DNA of 64,000 nucleotides from Azolla caroliniana (lineage: Eukaryota > Polypodiophyta), in the NCBI GenBank assembly GCA_043228905.1, contig JBHGNT010000022.1, positions 7,316,001 to 7,380,000 on the forward strand, in the 5' to 3' direction. This document shows, in pieces, positions 31,606 to 41,497 of the stretch (the stretch's first letter is position 1; each line of letters starts with the position of its first letter). The position numbers were made by a program, and so were the translations under genes. The notes under the pieces were generated by a model. That model searched no databases and was not told where the DNA came from. It saw only the letters and a list, made by a program, of their open reading frames with translations.

Positions 31606-32625
31606 CAAAGGCATCGCTCACCCGTAAGCTGGCCCGATGGACATTGTTGCTACAAGAGTTTGAGTTAGAAATATATCACCGGCCGGGAATACAGCATGCG
31701 GTTGTCGATTATCTGAGCTGGTTAGACTCTGGTGAGACCGGTGATGGAGTCCCGGATGAGTTTCTGGATGCCGAGTTGTTTAAAGTAACAACAGAATTGG
31801 TAGCAGATAGCACGGTAGTCGACGAAGAAAAGTGGCTAACCAACATGCATCAATTCCTAAGCACGGGACTCCCACCGGAGGAGATGAACCGGGATGAGTT
31901 GAAGCGGTTAGTGGTACAAAGACGACATTTTTGTCTACTACAGGACACCCTGTACCACAAAGGCGCGGATGGCATATGGCGGCGAGCAATGCAAAGCGAT
32001 GAAAAGGAAACAATATTACGAAAAGCGCATTGTGGCATTGCCGGAGGGCACTATGCCGGGGACGCTACGGCAAGAAAGATATGGCACAGCAAGCTATGGT
32101 GTTCGACGACACTGAAGGACTCGGTTCGGTACGCGAAAGACTATGATTTATGTCAACGGATGGGCCAACCAACAGAACATGCAAGGATGCCTCACCAGCC
32201 GGTGCTACCCTTAGAGCCATTTCAAAAATGGGGGCTGGACTTCATTGGGCCGTTTAAACCTCCAGCAACGACGAAGGAAGGCGTTCGTCGATCGACACTG
32301 GAAGGGCAATGAGAAGATGTTTGGGATCGGCAAGCCGATACTCGTGTTCCAGACCTGGATGAGTCAGATGCCGAGAAAGCTACGCTTCCAGTGGACCGAA
32401 CCGTATTGGATAACACGGGAATTCAACGGTTCATACCAGCTTGGAATGCTCGCCGGTGAGATAATGGGCAAATGGGTCAATGGTTTCGACTCAAACCATA
32501 TTGTGGACCTATGCCACAGAATCCATTCGAGCAGACGGAGGCTAATGCAACAGTTGGAAGCAGTAAACAAGTACCCGAAAATCAGGCAAAGCCGGTGTTA
32601 CCGGATAATGACAAACAGGTAGCCG
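31606..32625 (+). pseudogene. Gypsy C RNase H end and integrase remnants
   Basis: The C frame resumes after E with KASLTRKLARWTLLLQEF, matching G. It runs through the RNase H tail and the integrase zinc domain (HCGIAGGHYAGDATARKIW ... CQRMGQPTEHARMPH) to LDFIGPFKPPA at about 32270. There the whole DDE core present in G is missing, and a frame-shifted C-terminal domain follows directly (KAFVDRHWKGNEK, QFQWTEPYWITREF-like wording, about 32280-32480). The deletion removes roughly 580 bp relative to G. Without the DDE core this copy could not integrate. Confidence 0.85.
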
Positions 32626-32816
32626 GCAAACGTGAATATGGGGAAAAACCGGGATACGGACCCGGTGCTTCCGATTAATTAAAAACTCAACTTGTTAATA
32701 AAAAATATAAAAAATAAAAAGTCATCATGCATAGGCGAGGAGCGAACGAAAACTTTGGGCACTTTGAAAAGTTGTGCTGGGTGGCCAATTAAAGCCTCTT
32801 TAAAAATGCACCATGT
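32626..32816 (+). other. Gypsy C pol to post-pol spacer, left part
   Basis: AT-rich, A-run-containing sequence after the pol stop, comparable in position to the long A-rich tract of G. It carries the left half of the 4-bp duplication for D (ATGT at 32813-32816). No ORF. Confidence 0.5.
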
Positions 32817-32945
32817 TGTCGCGTTGTTACGCGCGTGCGTGGAGAAAGGCGGGACCACGGGGGTCTTGGACTAGGGAGTGATGGAGCGTAGGAAGTCGTG
32901 CTTCACTGTTTCCGGGGCATCCCAGAAGCACACCGAAAGCAACCG

Positions 32946-32985
<40 letters not shown>

Positions 32986-33592
32986 TTAACACCGACTCAC
33001 GCACACACACGCACACACAGCCCAACCCGACTCACGCCCTTATGTACAGGAAATGCAGAAAAGGGGAAGCACCCGACACCAACAAAGACGCAAATATACA
33101 CAGACAGACGCAAATGTATATATATAAAAGGAAGAATACATTCCCGGCTTCGAGCCGGACCAAGATAGCTTACAACAGTCGTCTGCTTTCAAGCCGCCGT
33201 CGGGGAGCTCTCGGGCCCGTCGCGCCGAGCGGGGTCTTGCACAGGAGGCCGAGCCGAAGCAAACCCTAAGTAAAACACGAAGGGGAAGAAGAAGAAGAAG
33301 AAGAAGAAGAAACACTAACCCTAAACTAACGGTATACCCTCTAACGCAAAAATGGGCAACCCCTTCACAAAGGGCGTTCCCTTCCTTTTATAGAACAAGG
33401 AAAGGGATGCGTTACAATGTGGGATCAATCCCGACTTACATGGGATCGTATGTCCCGACTTGACTACTCTTCGGCGCCATAAAGGCCCCTCGTTATTCAC
33501 ACTAAATGTACATGGGTGCGTACACACGCTGCACCCCGCCGATGTAGCCAATGTTCCCCGGTTTCCGCCTCTGGCCGAAATTCTTCACGACA
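32817..33592 (-). repeat. 3' LTR of gypsy D
   Basis: The 776-bp LTR contains GA and GAA microsatellites (32950-32982, 33280-33310) and the GGGACCACGGGGGTCTTGG block. It is colinear with 37024-37795. Confidence 0.9.
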
Positions 33593-36241
33593 TCCGCCCC
33601 CACCTAACTGCACGTCCACTGGTACGTGCTAAATCCGGTTGAAGGGTGAGAGATTTCGGCTGGTGAGAAACCGGTCTTCCGTGATCCGCATCACAGCTTG
33701 CTGCCGGTTTGATCCGTCGGCTTCGATTCTTCCTTCGCGCTTGCTTCCCCGTAGGCTCATTCGACCCGTTGATGGGTCCTCTGCCACGATCCCCGTAGTA
33801 TGCGTACTTCCGCTGGCCCTTGTTCGGCCGTATGAACACCCCCGCTCCCGTCGTATGCCTGATGTCCTCCGCTTGAGGCATGCCCGTAGCGGCCCGCTTG
33901 GCCTCCATTGACCATTCGTGATGTCCTGATTGTCGTCCTACGTTGTTTCGTGTTGCCACCGCCCTCTCGCCGCCACCTTCCTTCTCCATGGTCTTACATC
34001 GCCGCGTCGGCTCGAACCGCCATGGTCTCCAGAACGGTGTGGAGGATCCCTTTCCGGCCTTCTCCGCGCAACCTATCTCCGCGCTCGCCTTTCCGCTACG
34101 GCACCTCTGTGTGCCACATACCCTCGTCCATTGTTTGGCACTGCCTGTGTCGCACTCTGATTCATTGCACGCCTTGTCGGCCCCCTTTCCGGCCAAATCG
34201 TGCATCGCCGCTCACCCGCATACCGGTGCCCTTTGCATCCGAGGAACACCCCGTAGTAGCCCGCTTGGCCCTTCCCGTCTTCGTTCTGCTACAACAGATC
34301 CTGAGTCTTCCGCTTGCCGTCGTCCCCTCGCCCCCACCAGCTTGTCACCCCGGGCTTGCCATGTAAGTCTTCGCTACTTCGACGGAGATACCGAGATCTA
34401 CGAAGCGAGTGTCGAGGATCCTCCTCCGGCCTCTCTTGCCATTCCCTAACTCCGACCCTGTGCAGTCCACTAGGCACCCGTCACCTCGTTCCCGGCACCT
34501 CCCTTGTGCCGTCTTCCGATTCCTTTGTTCGGCACCGCCTGCGCCGAACGTCGTCCCGTAGTCACGCTTTCATCCGGCCCGCAATGGCCACTGGCGAGAC
34601 TCTTATTCCGTCCCAGGTGTGCTTTTCCGGCCTGACACACCTCCTCGTGTTTGCCCCTACCACCTCCTTCCGAAATCTCGTGTCGTCGGGTCTCGTTCCC
34701 TGCCGCCACCGTCCTTCTCCCTAGGTCTCACGTTGCCACGTTGGCCGAACTGCCGGAGTCTCCGGATCGGTGTGAGGGTCCCATAGGACCGGACTCCGTT
34801 TCTATGCTTGCTGAAATTCAGGTGTCTTTCGTTTGAGTCCCTCCCGGACTCTCCTCGTGTCTTCCGCGTAGTCGGGTCTCGTTTCCCGCCGCCACCACCT
34901 TCTCTCTCGGTCTCATGTTGCCACGTTGGCCGAACTGCCGGAGTCTCTAGTTAAGTGTGGGGATCCCGTAGGACCGGACTTCCTTACGCCCTTTGCCTTC
35001 GTCACCTCGCCGCCACCGTCAGTATCTTGGTCTTACGTCGACCGCGTTGACGACTGCCGAAGTCTCTAGAACCGGTGTCAAGGATCCTCCGTAGACCGCC
35101 CATCCGTAGCCCTTTTCCTTCGTCACCTCGCCGCCACCCTCAGTATCTTGGTCTTACATCGACCGCGTTGCCGACTGCCGAAGTCTCTAGAACCGGTGTG
35201 AAGGATCCTCCGTAGGCGTCCGTTTTGTCTTCCTGACCCTGTCCCGGGTCGTCCTTTTCCGTATGCCGAGAGGGCATTTTGTTCCGCACCCTCTCCCGTG
35301 GTACCGACGTACCGTCTCCTCGGCCTCTCCGTAGGCCTGCTCTCTTCCTCCCTCCCGGAATGGTCATCGGGGAGTCCGTTCCGCCCGGTTCTCGTCCGGA
35401 TCCGTTCGTCCTTCTCCGTACTGCCAAGTCATGTTCTCCTGTTGCCACCGATCTCTCCTATAGGACTCACGCCGGCACTCGGGCCGGCAGCCGGATCGGT
35501 GTAAGGAACTCCATAGGACCGGCTTCCATTCTCCTTCCAACTCTCGACCTTCGCCCGGTCGGTCTTTCTCCCCATGGAAAAGAGGGCCGCTCGTCCCGCA
35601 CCCTCTCCCGTATCGGCACCTTTATGCCGAATCCGGCCCCGATCGAACAATCCACGACCGGATCACGCTCCACCCGTATCGGAATGCCGATCTCCTCGTG
35701 CCGCGTCCGTCCTCGGCCTCACAAGCCGTTTCCCATCCATCTTCGCTGGCATCATGCCAGGACTCCTCGGTACTGCCATCCATCTCCTCGGTCTTGCATG
35801 GGCATACGGGCCCGAATGCCGAGTTCTCCGGAATCGGGTCCGTGGGCTTTCGTCCGCTCCTTCCCCGTATCGTCTCACCGGTGATTCTTGGCCTTTCGCC
35901 GCCGCCTTCCTCTGCTTGGGACTCACGTGGGCACTCGGGCCCGACTGCCATCGTCTCGGGAGCAAGTGTGGGAAGACACAAAGAATCTCCCGTCCGTTTT
36001 ACGCCGTTGTCCGTAGCCACCGACTCTTCGTGGTCGGCGGTCGTCTTCTTACCGATCGCGCAAGCCCTGCCTGGGCTTGCTTCTCCGATTTCCGGGGTTT
36101 CGGGCTGACACGCCCGGAACCGCTGGTCCCAACTACCCAGTTCCGCAATCTGTATCTCGGCCTCGCCCTTGGCCGTTCTATCTCCCGTGGTACCGTCGTA
36201 CCGATCTTCCGCCGTCGCGTGGGCGTCTCCTCAGTCTCAGC
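33593..36241 (-). repeat. GC-rich degenerate repeat core of D
   Basis: Between the gag remnant and the 3' LTR lies GC-rich sequence with recurring blocks of about 120-160 bp: CGCCGCCACC, then TTGGTCTTAC, GACTGCCGAAGTCTCTAG and GGTGTGAAGGATCC wording. The best copies are at about 34700-35220 and more diverged copies occur from 33950 to 35960. Long frames occur on both strands because of base composition. I recognise no protein in any of them. It replaces pol of an autonomous element. Confidence 0.6.
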
Positions 36242-36986
36242 TTACGGCCTTGATCTTTCCTCTTCCTCGAGCATCGCCTCGAGAGCTGCGTACGCCTCCG
36301 CAATCGTGGCCCCAACGCCCACCCTTGCCAACTCTCTTTTCCGTTCGACCTCTCCCCGCTGTGATGGCACGCCGTCGCGCGCCTTCCTCTTAGCCCTTTC
36401 AGCTCGCTCATCATCTAGCCATTGGCACACCCTCCCGACCTTCGACCAGTCCTCCGTAAGCCCATTCGCCCCGTCATCGTCTTCGAGCTCAATCCCAATG
36501 GCCTCCCGTTCCGCTTGGTCGATCGACCTGACGAACAATAGGACCTTGTCCGCCCCCACCAAACCTTGTTCCCGCTCCGAGAGCCGAGCAAGCCGTCGCT
36601 CGAACTCTCGGAACGCCTTGGTCGCGCCCCGATGGGTCTTTGCCGATGCTACCCACTGGTCGAAGTCGTGTCATCCCCGGCTTTTCCACTGTCCTCCGTA
36701 TGCCTTCAGGAGCGCCTCTTCGAAGGCCTCCCACGAACTATGAGCCTCACAGAGCTCCTTTATTTCCGCATGCATCCGGACAGCTACGACCCAACAGAAG
36801 AACTCCAGCCTCAATGACTCTTCTACGCCACGCTCCTCCATTTCCACATTGTAGGCTTCCAAGTAAGACTCTTTCGACCACTCGCTCAACCGCTTGTTGC
36901 GCTGCTTCTCACCTCATCACCACTCGTGCCGACTCCAACACCACTTCGGCCACCATCACCGCGAGGTCGTCGTCTTCCGACTCCAT
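36242..36986 (-). pseudogene. Gypsy D gag remnant
   Basis: ATG at 36986 opens MESEDDDLAVMV. After a one-base shift near 36900, the frame with WSKESYLEAYNVEMEERG and AHSSWEAFEEALLKAYGG aligns with B gag (YLASYEAEMLMRD, SRTWEEFEGRFLGKYR). A TGA lies at about 36671. The frame continues with DKVLLFVRSIDQAEREA, a match to B, and stops at 36242. No zinc knuckle or protease follows. It shows common origin with B and probably no longer makes a full capsid protein. Confidence 0.7.
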
Positions 36987-37023
36987 CCTCCCTTGCCGCC
37001 CTTCACGTCGGGTTCACCAAAGA

Positions 37024-37134
37024 TGTCGTGTCGTTACGCGCGTGCGTGGAGAAAGGCGGGACCATGGAAGTCGTGCTTCACTGTTTCCGGGGCATCCTAG
37101 AAGCACACCGGAAGCAACCGAACGGAAAGAGAGA

Positions 37135-37182
<48 letters not shown>

Positions 37183-37795
37183 TTAACACCCACTCACGCA
37201 CACACATGCACACACAGCCCAACCCGACTCACGCCCTTATGTACAGGAAATGCAGAAAAGGGGAAGCACCCGACACCAACAAAAACGCAAATATACACAG
37301 ACAGACGCAAATGTATATATATAAAAGGAAGAATACATTCCCGGCTTCGAGCCGGACCAAGATAGCTTACAACAGTCGTCTGCTGTTAAGCCGCCGTCGG
37401 GGAGCTCTCGGGCCCGTCGCGCCGAGCGAGATCTTGCACAGGAGGCCGAGCCGAAGAAAACCCTAAGTAAAACACGAAGGTGAAGAAGAAGAAGAAGAAG
37501 AAGAAGAAGAAGAAACACTAATCCTAAACTAACGGTATACCCTCTAACGCAAAAATGGGCAACCCCTTCACAAAGGGCGTTCCCTTCCTTTTATAGAACA
37601 AGGAAAGGGATGCGTTACAATGTGGGATCAATCCTGACTTACATGGGATCGTCTGTCCCGACTTGACTACTCTTCAGCGCCATAAAGGCCCCTCGTTATT
37701 CACACTAAATGTACATGGGTGCGTACACATGCTGCACCCCGCCGATGTAGCCAATGTTCCCCGGTTTCCGCCTCTGGCCGAAATTCTTCACGACA
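37024..37795 (-). repeat. 5' LTR of gypsy D
   Basis: The LTR is 772 bp and is followed, in the minus-strand sense, by the B-type primer site at about 37001-37021. A GA microsatellite lies at 37128-37180 and a GAA run at 37483-37513. Confidence 0.9.
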
Positions 37796-37921
37796 ACGTG
37801 TCAACCGACTGCTATATTAGTACAAGACGTGCATGCGCGGGAACCAAGAAAAGGTGCCATGCATGGAGAAAGAAAACCTCTGCCACGCAGAGTCCCTTTC
37901 ATTTCGCAAACAGAGAGATCT
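37796..37921 (+). pseudogene. Gypsy C spacer and start of its post-pol ORF
   Basis: This short C segment lies between D and F. From about 37858 it reads MHGERKPLPRRVPF, which may be the start of the post-pol ORF that continues after F at 41498. It ends with GATCT, the left target duplication of F. Confidence 0.4.
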
Positions 37922-38800
37922 TGTTGGGAGACAGGTCCCTCCGGATGGGAAGGGAGATGAACAGTGCCGATAGGCCGAGGCCAAAACCGGATGGCACAGA
38001 CCCGGATGGTGCAGAACCGGATGGCACAGACCCAGATGGCACAGAACCGGATGAGGAGTACCTGGCTACGGAGAGCCAGATGGTGCAGACCCGGTGAGAA
38101 CCGGATGAGGAGTACCCGGCTACGGAGAGCCGGATGGTGTAGACCCGGTGAAGACCGGATGAGGAGTACCTGGCTACGGAGAGCCGGATGGTGCAAACTC
38201 GATGAGAACCGGATGAGGAGTACCTGGCTACAGAGAGCTGGATGGAGCAGCCCCGGTGAAGACCGGATGAGGAGTACCCGGCTACGGAGAGCCGGATGGT
38301 GCAGACTCGGTGAGGAATGCTCACCGGATGAAGAGACATATTCGTAAATATGTTTCTAAGATTCCATTGAGGCTATATTTGTAAATAGCCGAAAAGTCAT
38401 ATTAGTATAAATATGACTTAGGGAAAACTTATTGGTGTGTGTGTATAGTTGTTGTTGTCATTCTTGTTGGTACAAGGAGTGAGAGAGCGCGTAACTGTGT
38501 ACAGAGAGAGAGAGAGAGAGAGAGAAAAAGGTCGTTGCCTCTGTTGTAACCGCCACCTGTGGCGAAGATCGTGAGCACGAGGTCGTTGCCTCTATGAACT
38601 CACTGTTGTACATTCTAACATAGTGATAGATTGCAGCCTGTGGGTTGCCGTGGTTTTTTACCCTAGTTTGGGGTTTTCCACGTAAACATCCCGCATACTC
38701 TTCTCTTCTTCGTGTCGTGTTTTCTTTCCCGCTTTCTGTGTATGATTCTAAGCTCGGTTGTGGCCGAGCGTTGCGTATAGGGTGCGTTTAGTTCCCGTCA
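37922..38800 (+). repeat. 5' LTR of copia F
   Basis: The LTR is 879 bp. It has five units of the ~54-bp minisatellite (about 38050-38320) preceded by shorter CCGGATGGCACAGAC units, then three consecutive inverted repeats (38336-38353, 38371-38390, 38396-38417), the last with the TATA core. Confidence 0.92.
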
Positions 38801-38829
38801 AGTGGTATCAAAGCGAAACAACACAGAAA

Positions 38830-40520
38830 ATGGACGAATCATTTGGCGGCATGTTGAAGCTCACCGGCTCCAACTATTGGATATGGAAGTCGAAGATGAG
38901 GGACATGCTCGTGGTTAAAGATCTTTGGTTTGCCGGTTCAGTTTGGGGACAAGAGACCGGCCAAGATCGACGCCACAATATGGGAGGTGATGCACATGAA
39001 GCCAACGGCGTACATACGGTGCTTCATCGACATGAGCCTGTACAACAACTTCAATGAAGAGAGCAAGGCTCATGAGCTCTGGGAGAAGATCGGCATTATG
39101 TTTCAAAACAAAAATGTTGTTAATCAGGTTTCGGTATTCCGGAAGCTAGTGAGACTCCGGTACCAAGATGGCTCCAGCATGGCGGAGCACATGAATGCCT
39201 TCCAGGGACTGATACACCAGGCAATGTCATTGGAAGTACCTCTCGCTGACGAGGTACTAGCACTACTCCTGCTCAGTTCCCTCCCGGATAGCATTCCTTC
39301 ACGGCGACCTCGAAGAGAAGATCTACATGCAGCAACCGGAGGGATTCATGGAGAAAGGGAAGGAGCACCTGGTATGCCAGTTGAAGAAGAGCCTCTACGG
39401 GTTGAAGCAGGCCCCCCGGCAATGGTACCGGAAGTTCGACTCCTTCATGACCGATCAAGGGTACCATAAGACGCAGGCCGATCACTGCGTGTTTGTGAAG
39501 AAGTTTGAAGGAGGCGACTTCCTGATACTCTTTCTGTACGTGGACGACATGTTGATCGTCGAATGGGACCAAGTCAAAATACGGATGTTGAAGAAGGCCC
39601 TCAACCGGACCTTCTCAATGAAAGACTTGGGTCCGGCAAGACAGATGCTGGGGATGCATATTATCCGGAACCGGTCAGCGAAGCAATTATGGCTGTCACA
39701 GGAGAAGTACGTGACAAAGGTGCTTCACCGGTTCAACATGTCAGATGCGAAACCGGTTGGATCGACACTCCCGCCAAATTGCAGGTTATCCGGTAAGCAA
39801 AGCCTGAAGACGAAAGCAGAGAAGGCGGATATGATTAAGATTCCATATGCCTCTGCCGTTGGGAGCTTAATGTACGCAATGGTTTGTACCCGACCGGATA
39901 TAGGATACGCAGTCAGAGTGGTGAGCCGGTTCATGAGAAATCCCGGCAAGGAGCACTGGAACGCGGTCAAATGGATACTCCGGTATTTGAAGGGCACTTC
40001 AAATATGTGTCTCTGATTCGGCTCCGGAAAACCTCAACTGGACGGTTTCACTGATTCGGACATGTCGGCTGATGTGGATACCAGCCGGTCTACATCCGGG
40101 TATGTAATGACATATGCAGGGGGAGGTGTTTCGTGGCAGTCGAGGCTGCAGAAGACGGTTGTGTTGTCAACCACAGAGGCAGAGTACATGGCGGCTGTGG
40201 AAGCCGGCAAGGAAATGTTATGGATGAAGGACTTCATCGGAGAGCTCGGTATCCGACAAGATGAATACCGGCTCTATTGCGACAGTCAAAGTGCCATCCA
40301 CCTTGCTAAGAATGCGGCCTACCATTCCTGAACGAAGCATATCCAGCGAAGGTATCACTGGATCCGGGAAAGAGTAGATGACCAAGAGTTCACACTGACG
40401 AAGATCCACACGGCCGAGAACGGGTCAGACATGCTGACCAAAGTGCTGATACCCGACAAGTTGGATGCATGCCGGAAGAGAATCGGACTGGTAAGACACC
40501 CCATGCCGTAGTGAAGGGGG
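38830..40520 (+). pseudogene. Copia F gag-RT-RNase H fusion remnant
   Basis: ATG at 38830 opens MDESFGGMLKLTGSNYW, as in L. An extra T near 38930 shifts the frame; gag continues in the frame of 38930-39469 (VQFGDKRPAKIDATIWEV, HELWEKIGIMFQNKN) to LLLLSSLPDS at 39291. There it joins RT sequence (IPSRRPRREDLHAATGG in the gag frame, MQQPEGFMEKG in the RT frame). RT has YVDD at 39537-39548. Stops at 40014-40016 and 40329-40331 and a late RNase H region follow to 40520. The junction lacks integrase and protease. Confidence 0.85.
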
Positions 40521-40524
40521 AGTT

Positions 40525-41492
40525 TGTTGGGAGACAGGTCCCTCCGGATGGGAAGGGAGTAGAACAGTGCCGATGAACAAACTCGGCCGAGGCCGAAACC
40601 GTATGAGGTGGCACAGACCCGGTCAGAACCGGATGAGGAGTACCTGGCTACGGAGAGCCGGATGGTGCAGACCCGGTGAAGACCGGATGAGGAGTACCTG
40701 GCTACGGAGAGCCGGATGGTGCAGACCCGGTGAGAACAAGATGAGGAGTACCCGGTTACGGAGAGCCGGATGGTGCAGACCCGGTGAGAACCGGGTTAGG
40801 AGTACCCGGCTACGGAGAGCCGGATGGTGCAGACCCGGTGAAGACCGGATGAGGAGGACCCGGTTACGGAGAGCCGGATGGTGTAGACCCGGTGAGAACC
40901 GGATGAGGAGTACCCGTCTACGGAGAGCCGGATGGTGCAGACCCGGTGAAGACCGGATGAGGAGTACCCGGCTACGGAGAGCCGGATGGTGCAGACCCGG
41001 TGAGGAATGCTCACCGGATGAAGAGACATATTCGTAAATATGTTTCTGAGAGTCCATCGAGGCTATATTTGTAAATAGCCGAAAAGTTATATTAGTATAA
41101 ATATGACTTAGGGAAAACTTATTGGTGTGTGTGTATAGTTGTTGTTGTCATTCTTGTTGGTGCAAGGAGTGAGAGAGCGCGTAACTGTGTACAGAGAGAG
41201 AGAGAGAGAGAAAGAGAAAGAGGTCGTTGCCTCTGTTGTAACTGCCGCCTGTGGCAAAGATCGTGAGCACGAGGTCGTTGCCTCTGTGAACTCACTGTTG
41301 TACATTCTAACATAGTGATAGTTTGCAGCCTGTGGGCTGCCGTGGTTTTTTACCCTAGTTTGGGGTTTTCCACGTAAACATCCCACGTACTCTTCTCTTC
41401 TTCGTGTCATGTTTTCTTTCCCGCTTTCTGTGTATGATTCTAAGCTCGGTTGTGGCCGAGCGTTGCGTATAGGGAGCGTTTAGTTCCCGTCA
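40525..41492 (+). repeat. 3' LTR of copia F
   Basis: The LTR is 968 bp, with seven minisatellite units between about 40620 and 41010. The TATA inverted repeat is 41086-41107. It ends GTTCCCGTCA. Confidence 0.92.
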
Positions 41493-41497
41493 GATCT

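Larger units (their letters stand above)
32817..37795 (-). mobile_element. Non-autonomous Ty3/gypsy element D
   Basis: D is 4979 bp on the minus strand. Its LTRs are 37024-37795 (5', 772 bp) and 32817-33592 (3', 776 bp). It shares with B the LTR start TGTCGTGAAGAA, the end CGACA, the primer site with GGTGAACCCGACGTGAAG and the polypurine tract ending GGGGGCGGA, but it has no RT, RNase H or integrase. Only a gag remnant (36242-36986) and about 2.6 kb of GC-rich degenerate repeats are present. Flanks are ATGT and ACGT, a 4-bp duplication with one CpG-type change. It was probably mobilised in trans by B-like elements. Confidence 0.85.
37922..41492 (+). mobile_element. Copia F, internally deleted derivative
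   Basis: F is 3571 bp between copies of GATCT (37917-37921 and 41493-41497). The LTRs are 37922-38800 and 40525-41492; they differ in length because of the number of GC-rich minisatellite units. The primer site TGGTATCAAAGCG follows at 38803. Internally, gag is fused directly to the middle of RT at about 39291, so protease, integrase and the start of RT are gone. It is in the same family as A and L (same LTR ends, polypurine tract GTGAAGGGGGAGTT and gag). It could move only with help. Confidence 0.92.

Noticed and set aside
33585-34205. A 206-codon minus-strand frame near the D 3' LTR as an accessory gene
   Set aside because: No domain, no homology to B or other elements here, and the region is compositionally biased; it was left as part of the D core.
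35574-36743. A 389-codon plus-strand ORF in element D
   Set aside because: It is antisense to the recognisable gag remnant and arises from GC-rich, stop-poor composition; no domain is seen.
40567-41037. Open frames of about 150 codons on both strands in the F LTR
   Set aside because: The minisatellite unit is about 54 bp, a multiple of three, so any frame stays open; these are repeat translations, not genes. The same applies to 37964-38347 and 2077-2298.
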